Shown here: in pieces, positions 48,400-60,200 of the stretch
How positions within the stretch are numbered: position 1 is the first letter of the stretch
Layout: each line of letters begins with the position of its first letter
Source of the DNA: Linanthus parryae
Lineage: Eukaryota; Streptophyta; Magnoliopsida; Ericales; Polemoniaceae
Direction of reading: 5' to 3'
Length of the DNA stretch: 64,000 nucleotides
NCBI GenBank assembly: GCA_023055425.1
Contig: JALGPY010000002.1
Span: 152,964,845 to 153,028,844 of the forward strand
Notes under the pieces: generated by a model
Databases searched by the model: none
The model's input: only the letters and a program-made list of their open reading frames with translations
What the model was told of the DNA's origin: nothing
Translations under genes and position numbers: made by a program

Positions 48400-50600
48400 A
48401 ATTAAGCTACGTGCTCAGTGTCAGGATGTGTGTACGGAAAAGGAACAGTTACGCAATTAACAAATAAGTCCTAGGACTCTAGTCAATCGCCCCCAAGCAC
48501 GCTACTAAGCGCAACAATAAAATTGGGCTTTTACTCAATTGTGCCTAAGACTCGATAAAAATTAATTGCGAGGGAGAGAAGAGTGTACCTACGTGCCCGG
48601 AGAAAGTCTTACGGGCACAAATTTGCAGAATTTCGACAACCCGGGCTTTTTTCGGGTCGCCGAAATTTTTCTTCCAAATTTTTCAATCAATGTGTGCCTT
48701 TTGCTCCTTGCGGTGTCCCTGTCAAAACCCCTAAAGCGATTTCGCCGAATTCAACCTCAATTTGTCCAATTTCAGATTTTTCCTCAAGAACCCTAGGTGG
48801 GTGTTCTTGTGGAATTCATCCCAACAACCCTTCTTTTTGTCTTCTCCGGCGAGGCAGTGGTTGTGTGTGGTGGTCGGATGATGGAGGGAGAGACGAGAGA
48901 ACCGGTGGCGTTGGTGAGAGAGAGAGAGGTCTGCGGCGCTGGTCGGAGGAGATGGTGGTCGTGGTGTTCCTGGCGCGCTGGAGGGGGAGTCGGACCTGGG
49001 GGTTAAGGGTCTTTGTGGGTCGGGGTCGGGGTTTCACCCGTTGGTCTGCGCGAGTGTCTCCCATCGGTCTGGGAGAAGGGGGTGGAGGTCGCGGTGCCGG
49101 CTAGATAGTGCTGCGGTGGTCGGAGGATGGAGGGGAGAGCAGCGGTGATCGGAGGCTGTAGGGATGGACGTGGTGGTGGCGGCTGGAGATGGTGGTCGTG
49201 GTGGCGATTGCAGAGGGAAGAGAAGGAAGAAGAAGGCGACGGGAGGGAGAAAAATAGGGAGAAAACGTTTTGTTGAATTTTTAACCCGATTAGCTGCCCT
49301 TTCGGAAGTAATCGTGCGATTACTTTTATGTAATCGTACGATTACTTTCAAGTAATCGTGCGATTACTTGAAAGTAATCGTACGATTACTACCTCGTACG
49401 ACCTAGTGGGTAGGTCATGCGACCTAGTTAAACCTTCTGCTTCCACCAATTCACCCCAAAAATTTTCTAAGGCAAAAGTAATCGTACGTTTACTTTTGTG
49501 CAGGGGAAAATTTTTATTAGCCAAATATAACCTTTACCTCGTATTTTGATCCCGACCTCCGATGAGTGTGATTTTTGCACCTTTGGATCCCTTTTTCGAC
49601 GTAAGTCTTGCTCACATAAATTACGTCCCGTTTCCGGATCGTTTTCCCCGACTTTCCTCAATTATCGCCTAATTACGCGAAAAATACCCAAAATGTGCCA
49701 AATTCGTCGCTTTCTTCAAAATTTTGCAATCACCTTCATCAAGATGGGGAGTGCGGGATCTCTTATCGTGTAGAAAAATTCCCAAAGTCTGGGGAACCTT
49801 TCATTCTTCAATTTCGCGCTTCCAAAGGCTCGTTTTGCATTTCCGGATGCTTTTGGACGCCTTTTAGCATCTTTTTTCTTCTTTGTTGCCCGTTTCTTTG
49901 GTTTGTCATGGATCTCCTCGACCTCGAGACTCCATTTATGTTATAAAAAATTCCCAATGTCCGGGGAACCTTTTATCCTTCAATTTGATTATTCCAAAGT
50001 CCCGTTTGGCAATTCCGGATGCTTTTTGGCTCCTTTTTCCTCTTCGCAACATCCTTTTTGGCATAACTTCTTCGTCCGGACTCCGATATACGCGATCCAC
50101 CTATCCACAGAAAGCTCTCGACCACCCCCACACTATGGCATTGTTCAAATCAGCTCACATTCCTGTCTTCAAAAATTTACCTCGTAATCCGTGTCATTGT
50201 GCCAGCTTTCTCAATTTCTTTACGTCCTCTTTGCGTATATCAAGAAGGGGAGTCCGGGAACTTGATCTCCCCCAGGTGCGTGTGTTGAGTAAGTGTAGGA
50301 ATGGCTTCAATCCTCTATTTCTTCATTCCGGGTCCCGATACGCGTTTTGGTCTGCTCTTTCTCGTTTTTCGTGCAATTCTTCACTCGCGCATCAAGAAGG
50401 GGGATCCGGAATAGGCCTTCCACCTATTCACTCCTGCACATACTCATTGGAAATATTAAATCCACTCTCTCGCACCTCTCAAATAATTAGAACAAAATAA
50501 AATAACAAGACAGTATTGAAATCTACACTATGCAATAAATAGGTTGGGTTGCCTCCCAACAAGCGCTTTGTAAGTTAAGGTCGACGGCCCGACCAAGTTA
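48400..50600. other. Gypsy internal non-coding region
   Basis: This separates the protease from the transposon-domain ORF, where pol would normally lie. It includes a GC-rich patch (48790-49250, ggtggtcg-type repeats), the internal palindrome array, a diverged tandem pair at 49770-49880 and 49945-50045 (ttcccaa.gtc.ggggaacct), and two aagaaggggg.tccgg words at about 50242 and 50394. No RT, RNase H or integrase motif was seen in any frame. Confidence 0.7.
49310..49493. repeat. Internal palindrome array of the gypsy element
   Basis: Four copies of GTAATCGT[A/G]CGATTAC start at 49310, 49332, 49354 and 49376, exactly 22 bp apart; a fifth variant is at 49478-49493. It is the same word as in the LTRs. 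Confidence 0.95.
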
Positions 50601-50611
50601 CCTCAAATATG

Positions 50612-51388
50612 TTAAGGAGGTCTAGCACGACGTGCCTCCTCCTTCAATTTCTTGCTCTTGATCTTTTGCACCACATCATGTGCACACACCAGATTTGGCC
50701 TCTTTTCTGATTCGGGTGGATCGGGCTGCAAGACTGTAGGCAACCCAAGAGAGGGATCCACACGATCTTCTCTAAACTTGATCATAGCTAACTTGTTCTT
50801 CCCCTTGCCCGGATGAAATGCTTTGAACACGAGTGATGAATCTAAAGCTTTGATAGTCAACTCCTCAGTCTCTAGATCCACATTTGCGCGCATTGTCTTC
50901 AAAAGCGGTCTTCCAAAGATAAGCGGTACATCGCGATCCTCCTTGATATCCACTATCACAAAGTCAGCTGGAAAGACAAATGCACCCACTTTGACAAGCA
51001 AATTCTCGATCACCCCCTTTGCTGTAACAATTGAATTGTCTGCCAGTTGCAGACCCATCTTCACCGGGGTTGGCTCACCAATGCCCAATCTCTGAAACAG
51101 GGATAAAGGCATGAGATTGATACTCGCGCCTAAATCACAAAGACCATGTGTGTGATACCCACCCCCAAGAGTGCAGCCTAAGATGACACTGCCTGGATCT
51201 CTCATCTTGGGAATGTCCCTCTGTATAACAGTACTACACGTCTCCGTCAGCTTTACCGTGGCATAAGCGTCTATGCTCTTCTTGCCCCAAAAAATCTCTT
51301 TCAAAAATTTCTTGTACTTGGGCATTTGAGCAAGCGCTTCCACAAGAGGAATATTTATATGGAGTTGCTTGAATATGTTCAGAAATTT
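50612..51388 (-). CDS. Gypsy aspartic protease
   Basis: In frame with gag after a single UGA. It reads QLHINIPLVEALAQMPKYKKFLKEI, then LCDLGASINLMPLSLFQRLG with the catalytic D-L-G-A (about 51138-51149), ADFVIVDI.EDRDVPLIFGRPLL (flap and the second hydrophobic-GR motif), and a basic tail KIKSKKLKEEARRARPP. This is the retropepsin that matures Gag-Pol in Athila-type elements. The frame stops at 50612, directly before the conserved tgggttgcctcccaac region, with no RT following. Confidence 0.88.
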   Translation of the reverse strand, partial: KFLNIFKQLHINIPLVEALAQMPKYKKFLKEIFWGKKSIDAYATVKLTETCSTVIQRDIPKMRDPGSVILGCTLGGGYHTHGLCDLGASINLMPLSLFQRLGIGEPTPVKMGLQLADNSIVTAKGVIENLLVKVGAFVFPADFVIVDIKEDRDVPLIFGRPLLKTMRANVDLETEELTIKALDSSLVFKAFHPGKGKNKLAMIKFREDRVDPSLGLPTVLQPDPPESEKRPNLVCAHDVVQKIKSKKLKEEARRARPP

Positions 51389-53254
51389 TCAAAAGTGTTC
51401 CTCATCATCCCTCTTTATCGCCGCCGGATATGGTATTCGTGGCTCGTAATTAGCCGGATTGAGAGTGTTCTTGGGCTCTTCTTTTTTTTCAACTGTTTCC
51501 TTTGATTGGGGACTCACGGCCTTGGGCACCTCTTCACCCAATTCCTTCTCGGTGGCCTTTGTAGCTTCAGCTCTCGCATGACTAGGATATGGAGGATCCT
51601 GAGTAGTCACACCGCTGCGAGTAGTAATAGCTTTGAGCTGCTCAGTAGGAAGAATGGTATTAGAAGGAAGCATACCTGGGGGAACGTTAGCATTCTGATT
51701 GGAAATTTTCCCAATCTGCGTCTCATGACTCTTCATTGTAGCTTCCATGGAGACAATTCTACTTTCCATTCTCTCTTGATTAGCCAGCGGTTTTCTCAAT
51801 AAAGCATTTGTCTCTTGTTCCTCTTGCCGCGGAGCTTGCTGTTGCGGTTCCTGTCTCTGAGCCTGGTATGGAGGATTTGGCTTCTGACCCGGTGCATATA
51901 ACCCACTGTTTGGGTTGGCATAGCTAAAGTTGGGGTGATTACGGTTGTTGGGATGATAAGTATTCGGCCACTGCTGCTGTCGTGGTGGACCCAAGTAGTT
52001 CACATCTTCAATTGCAACGCCATATCCCTGATTCACATCTGCCATCATCTCCCCCACAGACTTTACTCGTGCTGATGGATTCATATTGCTGAAAGCCGAA
52101 GTCATGACTGCCATTTGCTGCTCAAATTTTTGCTCCACCATTGTTTCAATCTTGTTTACCAGTGCCCCATCAGATTTTGAATTTCTACGAGTCTCAGACC
52201 TCGTAGACTCACGTTTTGCCACATTGTCCAGCAGATCCCGACATCTCCGTATTCCTAAACCCATGAAGTTTCCTTGAGCCATCATGTCCAGCTCATTTGC
52301 TGTGTCCTTGTCTAAGCCATTATAGAAATAGTGCAACAGTTTGTACCATGGCTCCCCATGAGTAGGGCATCTGCGAAGAAGCTGGTTGAATTTCCTCCAT
52401 GTGTCTCCCAAAGAATCATCTTCTTGCTGAGTGAAATTTGTGATGTCAGTCATTCTCTGTGCAGCCTTGGATGGTGGAAGATATTTCCTGAGAAACTCTT
52501 GGCAACACTCTGCCCATGTAGAAATACATCCTGCTGGAAGCTCCATGAGCCATGTTTTTGCTTTCCCGGATAAGGAAAAGGGAAATAACATCAGTTTTAC
52601 CGTATCATCTGGCACCCTCTGATCATGAATGGTGGCGGTAATCTGGTTGAAGTTGAGTAGATGGGCATTCGGATCATCCCCAGGAGCTCCAGTGAACAGA
52701 CATTCATCACGAACCATATTGATCAGCGGCTGACGCAATTCAAAGTGAGCTGCAATGATTTGGGGTCTGACAATCGTGGGTAGGTATCCATCTGGTGTGG
52801 TCCTGAAGTAGTCCACCAAAGGACGCTCATCAAATTCAGCATTGTTGACCTGTTCTACGGCATTCTGACCATTATCGTTCCGATTATTGCCCCCATTATT
52901 TTTATTTCCACCATTGTTACCTCCATTTGCTCCTCCATTGTTTCTATTAACTACCCCCGCACCAGGAAGTTGTTGAGGATTTGGAGGGTTCAAGCGTGCC
53001 ATTGCAGCTTGCATCTCTGTCAACTGAGCTCTGAGCTCCTCAGTCTCCCTTGCTCGATTAGCTGCATCTTCTACAGCTGCAATTCTAGCTGCTTCCGCAT
53101 CCTGCATATTTTTGCGGATAGTTTCAATCTCAGCTCTTGTTTGGTCATCCATGATAGACGAGCTTGATTTTCTCTTGTCTCTACGATGTGTTCGCAACAA
53201 GGATTCTGGGTCTTCAAGTGTTGGATGCAAAGGCTCGTTTCTAGAACGTGACAT
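51389..53254 (-). CDS. Gypsy Gag, 621 residues
   Basis: The N-terminus is followed by a coiled coil (about 40-90, AEIETIRKNMQDAEAARIAAV), an Asn/Gly-rich linker (about 105-135), then the retrotransposon gag domain (about 190-330) with PHAHLLNF-like DDPNAHLLNFNQI, LMLFPFSLSGKAKTWL, CCQEFLRKYLPPSKA and the MTDITNFTQQEDDSLGDTW block. The C-terminal part has HPNFSYANPNSGLYAPG, usual in Athila-type Gag, and no CCHC knuckle that I can see. Gag forms the particle and packages RNA. It ends ...RDDEEHF-UGA, after which the frame continues into protease. Confidence 0.92.
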   Translation of the reverse strand: MSRSRNEPLHPTLEDPESLLRTHRRDKRKSSSSIMDDQTRAEIETIRKNMQDAEAARIAAVEDAANRARETEELRAQLTEMQAAMARLNPPNPQQLPGAGVVNRNNGGANGGNNGGNKNNGGNNRNDNGQNAVEQVNNAEFDERPLVDYFRTTPDGYLPTIVRPQIIAAHFELRQPLINMVRDECLFTGAPGDDPNAHLLNFNQITATIHDQRVPDDTVKLMLFPFSLSGKAKTWLMELPAGCISTWAECCQEFLRKYLPPSKAAQRMTDITNFTQQEDDSLGDTWRKFNQLLRRCPTHGEPWYKLLHYFYNGLDKDTANELDMMAQGNFMGLGIRRCRDLLDNVAKRESTRSETRRNSKSDGALVNKIETMVEQKFEQQMAVMTSAFSNMNPSARVKSVGEMMADVNQGYGVAIEDVNYLGPPRQQQWPNTYHPNNRNHPNFSYANPNSGLYAPGQKPNPPYQAQRQEPQQQAPRQEEQETNALLRKPLANQERMESRIVSMEATMKSHETQIGKISNQNANVPPGMLPSNTILPTEQLKAITTRSGVTTQDPPYPSHARAEATKATEKELGEEVPKAVSPQSKETVEKKEEPKNTLNPANYEPRIPYPAAIKRDDEEHF

Positions 53255-53370
53255 GCACCAGGTGAATCAGACCTGAAAACACAAATCACTCACAGAACGT
53301 AGGTGAGTAACAAATATAAACAGAAAAGTAAATCCCTAAAGAGAAAAATAATAGCTAATTTATCAGAAGT

Positions 53371-53386
53371 CCCCAGCAACGGCGCC
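53371..53386 (-). other. Gypsy primer-binding site (tRNA-Asp)
   Basis: Minus strand tggcgccgttgctggg, complementary to the tRNA-Asp 3' end with one mismatch, seven bases inside the 5' LTR. It is the primer site used by Athila-type elements. Confidence 0.85.
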
Positions 53387-53393
53387 AAAAACT

Positions 53394-54840
53394 TGACACG
53401 CTCCAACTGCAAGTGCACAGTTGTCGGTGTAGTAATAATCGGAAAAGTCCGGTTTGTCGAACCCAAGGGACTTCGTGTAAATTAACTACTAAATTTGTTC
53501 TTTGTGTGGGCAAAGCGCAGTTGTTTTGTTCTATTTCTACTAATATTTAAAAATAACAATTGTCTCAAATAATTCAAGATTAATAAGCACGAGTCGATTT
53601 GGTTGTTTATCAAGATTGATCAAGTTCAGGATATCTCTACGGATCACTAGGTATGTCACACTACGTTGGATTTATGTTCTACTAACACGATGAGTTCTTG
53701 TTCTAGTTAAACGAGCAATTTTATATTGAAGACGTCTCAACCAATAACTATGCCTCAACTATCGTAACTGATTCCTCTAGCTTACTCAAGTTCAAACACG
53801 CATTACGATAATAATTCTACTCTTGTTCTTAGCTAACTAGCAAGATTCCTCAACCCTAGATACGGCTAGTGTGTATTTCAATTTTCCGGGCAACAAACGT
53901 AGATTCCTCTATCGTTCATAACCTAGCACAATTCTATTAATACGTCTACCAATAGAAAAGATAGATGAAACTCATAAAATACACATAACTAGATAAGAAA
54001 TCATCAATTAAGCTCAAAAGCATGCAAGCAAATCCATAAATCACAAGTGTAGTGATCAAACCCTAGTTTCCTACGAGATATCCCAAAATAAGGGTTTAGC
54101 TACTCATAATCATGTTCAAAATACAAAGTATCATGATCCAATATGAAAAACTAGAGAAGAAACGAAGATTAGAAGCCAAACGGATGATCCAAGCTCTTCA
54201 ACCTAGCTCCAAGCTCTCCAAGCACGTCTCCCAAGGTGTTTTTTGATCCCAAACACGTTCCCCAATGTTTCCTAAGTCTTTCGTGGCTCAAAACTCTCAA
54301 AACTATGCCAAAATAGCGAAAATAGCCCAAAAATCCGATCCTGGCCGCAGAGGTAATCGTACGATTACCTTGATGTAATCGTACGATTACTTGCAATGAA
54401 TGTAATCGTACGATTACCCAATAGTAAACGCACGATTACTTCTGAGTGAAGGTAATCGTACGATTACATTAAGGTAAACGTACGATTACTTCTGGTCTTC
54501 CACCATTCAAACTTCATCTTCTTGCTCTTTTTCCTTTCGTCTTCACTTCCCGAGCATCCCTTTGAGCCTCCAACTTTTCCGAAGTTCACTTTTGCTCCAA
54601 AGTCACGTCCCAAGCTCCCGGTTCCTGAAAACCACAACACGAGAAACATACCGGAAGATCAAACGTGATAAAATATAGTCAAAATCAATGCAAAAAGTGC
54701 CCGGACTCATCATTAACGTGCATAGACTCAACATGCTCAAATTTAGCAAGAAATGATCCAAAATCCATCAAAACGCATCGGAATACACGCAAAACGGTAA
54801 GGAAACATATAAGAATATAACTCCAACTATGGAGTTATCA
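53394..54840 (-). repeat. Gypsy 5' LTR with palindrome array
   Basis: 1447 bp, nearly identical to 43107-44566. The six palindromes lie at 54353-54489 with the same spacing. The first is perfect here, while the other LTR has ATTC in place of AATC. Confidence 0.95.
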
Positions 54841-54845
54841 TACGT

Positions 54846-55861
54846 CAAGAGCCAGAGAGGTATGGACTTCTCGTGTTTGAGCCCGGTGACGTACTAGTCA
54901 TGGATGATGAGCCTACTACCTATGGAGAGGCCGTAAAGTGTCGGACTCTAAGAAATGGCTTGAAGCCATGAGATCCGAAATGGAATCCATGTGTACCAAC
55001 AAAATATGGAGTTTGGTGGAACCAACCGAAGGGGCTCGACCCATAGCGTGCAAGTGGGTCTTAAAGAAGAAAACCTACATGGATGGAAATGTAGTTTTCT
55101 ATAAGGGACAACTGGTGGCAAAAGACTTCAGACAGATTCATGGTATTAACTATGATGAAACCTTTTCCCCAGTCGCAATGACCAAATCCATTCGTATCTT
55201 ACTTGCTATTGCAGCTTATCATGACTATGAAATTTGGTAGATGGATGTAAAAACATCGTTTCTCTATGGAAACCTCCTTGAGGATGTGTACATGACACAT
55301 CCAGTGGGTTTTGAGGATCCAGAGCATGCAAACAAAGTCTGTAAGTTGCAACAATCTATTTATGGATTAAAGCAAGCTTCTTGGAGTTGGAATCTATGTT
55401 TTGATGATGCATTCAAAGAGTTAGGCTTCATCAATAATGAAGATGAACCTTGTGTCTACAATAAGGTTAGTGGGAGCTATGTTGTGTTTCTGGTCTTGTA
55501 TGTGGATGACATACTAATCATTGGAAATGATGTCCCTACCTTGCAATCTGGTAAAATATTGACTAGGGAAGTGTTTCTCAATGAAAGACTTAGGGGATGC
55601 AGCTTATATACTTTGTATCAAGATCTACAAGGATAGTTCTAGGAAGCTGCACGGCCTAAGTCAAACTACATATATAGACAAGGTGCTGAAACTATTCAAC
55701 ATGCAATAATCGAAGAAATAATTATTGCCCATGTCGCATGGATTCACCCTTACGAAGGTTGATTTGTCATATGTGATGAGTATGGAAAGAAGATACCAGT
55801 CCAATCCGGGTGAGAGTCACTGGATTGCTGTCAAGAATATCCTTAAGTACTTAGGAAGAAC
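54846..55861 (+). pseudogene. Copia reverse transcriptase interrupted by the gypsy element
   Basis: Continues from 43106. RT reads MRSEMESMCTNKIWSLV, RPIACKWVLKKK, GINYDETFSPVAMTKSIRIL, then after a stop (UAG at 55238) MDVKTSFLYGNLLEDVYM, QSIYGLKQASWSWN and LYVDDILIIGNDV with the catalytic YVDD (about 55500-55511). A later part reads KNILKYLGRT and ends abruptly at 55861. The single stop and later frameshifts make it dead, but it is the best-preserved RT in the window. Confidence 0.88.
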
Positions 55862-57206
55862 TGAGGAAATGGGAATTTAAAACTTAACACAGAGGTTTGA
55901 TAGATTTTCCAAGCTTTGGACGAATACAAAAGTAGTTTCAGAATGCTTGAAAATGTCTGAAGCTTCAAAGCTTTGAAGTAAGAGCTTCTCCAAAGCTTCA
56001 GATCTTTTAGGGAATGAAATGCAGCAATGTAAAGCAAATGAACACAGTGATGTTTTACAAAGTTCAGCCACAAATGGGCCTACTCTCCGCCTGAGGGATA
56101 CTATCCCACCAGGATTTAAACACCTTCTTATTAATCACCGACCTAGCCCTAGATCTCAAGCCTAAGTGAACTCCCTTACACCTATACAGCTTGTGGTTCC
56201 AAACCAATCTAGTTTCAATTACAATTTAATGAAACAATAAGAACCTCTTTGTTTTCACTTGAAAAACTACAACTTCTAAAGTCAATGAGGTTTAGAAATT
56301 CTAGTGAATACATAGATTGAGAACAAGTATGAGGAACGCATAAAACAGAATAATCAATGAAGCTTGAAGTGTTCTTCAGAAATCTGGAATGATTGAGATG
56401 AATCATCTTCTTCAAGGATGAGGTCTCAATCTGTTTTAATGGTTGAAGATTTGTTGGTTGATCTCTTGTGTGTTCTCTGTCAATCACCTCTCTATCTCTT
56501 CTTGAAATGAAAACTCTGTTTATAACAAACTGGCAGCAACAACTTGAGAGATTTTAGGAACCAACTCCTGTAAAATATCAACAACCTAACAATTATCTTT
56601 ATCCGCTAAATTCAAATGGCTCTCTTGACTTGATCATCCAAATTTGATCAAAGTCTAGCCCTACAAAACTTGAACACAAGTTCAGACACAATCCAGATTA
56701 AATAGCATGAATATAATAACATGTTTGCCAGACCATTTTTAAATCAATAAGCATAGCTATTTTCTGAGTAAAAACATTATAAATATAAATATCCAAATAA
56801 TAATCAATATTAAGAATATAACTAAGAACAAGTCAATAAACAATCACACATCCTGATATGTCATCCTGCAACAAAGATTTGTTAGCCAGTATAGCATAAG
56901 CAGAATTCCATAACAACCTTCAAAGCTTTGGAGCTTTGGCCACCTTCAAAGCTTTGACCATCATTCAATGATCATTAAGACATATCAATCTGAACACTTG
57001 TCTAGCAATATAAACTCAATATATAGGCTCAAGAATATTTGTAAGGGACAGTATAAAGTCTATAATAAGGCTTTAAATCCATTGTAAGTCCCGCAACACA
57101 GAAAATTTGTCAGTAAGTAGCCCAGTAATATGAACATTGTATACTCTAAAGCTTTGGAGCTTTGAAAGTGTATCTTAAACAATCATGTCTTTCATCATCT
57201 TCTTCA
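55862..57206 (-). mobile_element. SIRE-like solo LTR with mismatched flanks
   Basis: 1345 bp, reverse orientation of the family at 9385-10812. The minus strand starts TGAAGAAGATGATGAAAG and the plus strand shows ctagatctcaagcctaag and ccaaaccaatctagt in the same order as that LTR. Flanks are agaac (55857-55861) and tgaac (57207-57211), a 4/5 match. The left flank is copia RNase H and the right flank is a copia GAG-pre-integrase region. Confidence 0.75.
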
Positions 57207-60200
57207 TGAACTAGAAATATGCGATTATGTCCCTGCTACGACTAGGAACATTATATCAGTTTCTTGTTTGGACAAGATGAGTTTTCAATAAATGGCAAAT
57301 GTTGTTTCATTTATTCTGATATGCATTATTGTAATGCAATTTTGTCTAATGGATTGTATATCATTGATCATGATAATTTCATATATAACATTAATACCAA
57401 GATGTTTGCATATAATGATATGAACCTCACTTAGCTTCGACATTGTCATTTAGGAACATGAATGAGTACTACATTTCTCGATTCCATATGGATGGATTTC
57501 TGGACTCATTTGATTTTGAATCATATGAGACATGTGAGGCTTGTTTATTGGGAAAAGATGTGATGTTTTGGGACTCATACATATTGATGTATGTGGACCA
57601 CTAATCAAAAGTTCTAAAGGTGGTTTTCAGTATTTCATTACATTTACTGATGGCCTTAGTGAATATGGATTTGTGTATCTTATGAAGAAACAAATCAGAA
57701 TCCCTCGAAAAGTCCAAAGAATTCAAGAATGAAGTAGATAACTAGCTTGTTAAAATTATTAAGGCTCTACGAGGATACCGTGGAAGAGAGTAATTAAGCC
57801 AAAAGTTTGACAAGCATCTAAAGGTGTGTTGGATATGATCCAAACTCACCCCACGTGGAACACCATTATTGAATGGCGTGTCTGATATGATAAATTTTAC
57901 CTTGTTGGACACGGTTCAGTCCATCATACGTCAAGTACAACTTCGATTTTTCTTTTCAGTCCATGTTCTAATTACTGCAGTTTTCACCCGTAACCATGTT
58001 CCATCCAAATCAGCTATGCAAAACACCGTATGAGATATGGACTAGGGGTGTCCTAGTATGTCATTCATTAATATTTGGGTTTGTGAAGTTGATTTAAAGT
58101 GTTTACAATAAGATAAACTCGGACCCAAGTCGGATGTATTTTGTGTGATATCCTGAGGAAACAAATGGATATTATTTCTATCCAATCGAGAACAAAGTGT
58201 TTGTTACTCAAACCCCTGTGTTTCTAGGAAGAGATTATTTCTAAAGAAAAAGTGGGAGTATAGAAGAACTTGAATAAGTTCAAGAACCAGGACAAAACGT
58301 TGATCCTTTGATGGAACATGAGCAGGATCACAAGATGTTGTGGAGCAACCTGCTCAAGTAACACAAGAACCTCTTAGGACATGTAGGATTCGTCAAGGAC
58401 CATAGAAATATGTAATTATCGATCACGATGATCCTAAAACCTATGAGGAGGCCACGAGTGGGTCATACTCTCAGAAATGGCTTGGAGTCATGAGATACGA
58501 AAAGGAATCCATGTATATCAACAAAGCATGGACTTTGGTGGCACCACCTGAAAGGGTAAGACCCATAGGGTGCAAGTGGGTTTTAAGAAAACCTACATGG
58601 ATGGTAATGAGACTAATTTAAGGGACGGTTGGTGGCTATAGGTTTCATGCTAGTTCATAGTATAGACTATGACGAAACCTTTACCAGGTTGCGATGCTAA
58701 AATCCATTCGCATCTTGCTTGCAATTGTAACTTACACAATTGCGCAGATGGATATCAAAAACTATAGTTTCCTGAAAACCTCCTTGAGGATGTGTATAAC
58801 ACAGCCAGAGGGTTTTGTTGATCCAGAGCATGCCCAAGGGGTGTGTAAGTAGTATCGGTCTATTTACAGATTGAAGCAAGCTTTTGAAGTTGAAATCTTC
58901 AATTAATGATGCAATTAAATGGTTTGGTTTGGTTTGATCAAGAATGATGATGAAGCTTGTGTTTAGAAGAATATTAGTGGGAGCACAGTTATATTTGTGG
59001 TCTTGTATGTGGAGACATACTAATCATTGGGAATATTTCCTTATTCTGCAATCTTGTGAAGATTGGCTAGGGAATCGATTTCAATGATAGACTTAGGCAA
59101 AGCGACCTATAAAGATCTATGGAGATAGATCGAGAAAGTTTTTTGGCTTAAGTCAAAGCACATATATTGATGAGGTGTTTAAATTGTTTGAACATGCAAT
59201 AATATGGATTCTTACCTATGTCACATGGAATTAGTCTTTCAAAGGATAATTGTCTTTCCAATTAGATTGAGAAAGGACCGTATGAATAAGATTTATGAGA
59301 TACGCCATGTTATGTACTGGGCCAAAAAGGTCATATGGTATGACATATAGATACCAGTTAAATCCGAGTGAGAGTCACTGAATAGTTGTCAAGAATATCC
59401 TTAAGTACTTGGGAAGAACTAAGGATGAATATTCTCAAAAAGAAACTAAGTATGATTTCTTGATATATGGGTGATAGGAAGGATTCACTGTAAAGATTGC
59501 ACTGATGCGAACTTCCAATCCAACAAATATGATTTCTGATCATAAACAAGTTATGTGTTTTGCCTTAATGGGGGGACTGTGAGCTGGAAGGGGTTCCAGG
59601 GAAGATTCAGTTACCAATTCTACCACAAAGATGTGAGTGTATTGCTGCATAAGTTGCACATACTCAGGGGATTCCATCTCAATCGATTTATGATAGAAGA
59701 GATGTGAATATATTCAAAGTACCAGCAGATGTCTTGCCTACCATGCCCCTTGCGCAGCAAAAGCATGAGGGCCACGCTGGATCAATAGGCATATGATGCA
59801 CCAGATTGACTCTAGTGTAAGTGAGAGACTATTGGTATTATGCCCTAGAGGCAATCATTTTGTCATGACATTTATATGGACTTACTATTCATTGTGTTAT
59901 CGATATGGAGATATGTCAACATGAATGAATCCTTGGAATATAAATGTTATATTCTTAAATATCCCTAGTCGAGTACTACAGTTAATTAGGACGACTGTAT
60001 TGCGTCGAGAATAGTATGTGGGTAGATTGATATGGGGATATCAAGTCTAACACATTGGTACGTATTGGAGTAATGGGGGTACTGGATAACCCACCATGAG
60101 AAGGCTACATGGGAGTTATGTGAATGTCACAAGTGCTTCTCATAGTGAAAATTGTTCTGTGATCCTTCGACTTGAAGTCACTAGATACTCTAGTTGTGAA

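Larger units (their letters stand above)
43107..54840 (-). mobile_element. Athila-like Ty3-gypsy element, complete but without RT/RNase H/integrase
   Basis: 11,734 bp with LTRs at both ends (1460 and 1447 bp), TG...CA termini, and the duplication tacgt at 43102-43106 and 54841-54845. Coding is on the minus strand, so the 5' LTR is the right one. Order: PBS for tRNA-Asp, Gag, one UGA, protease, a 1.9-kb non-coding region with palindrome arrays, a plant-transposon-domain ORF, a long 3' non-coding region, PPT, LTR. The conserved tgggttgcctcccaacaagc (50546-50565) typical of Athila-type elements is present. By eye the LTRs differ by four substitutions and one 13-bp indel, so insertion is recent. 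It must be moved by a relative supplying pol. Confidence 0.92.

Noticed and set aside
53371..53386. tRNA-Asp-like sequence
   Set aside because: Only the 3' end complement is present; it is the primer-binding site, not a tRNA gene.
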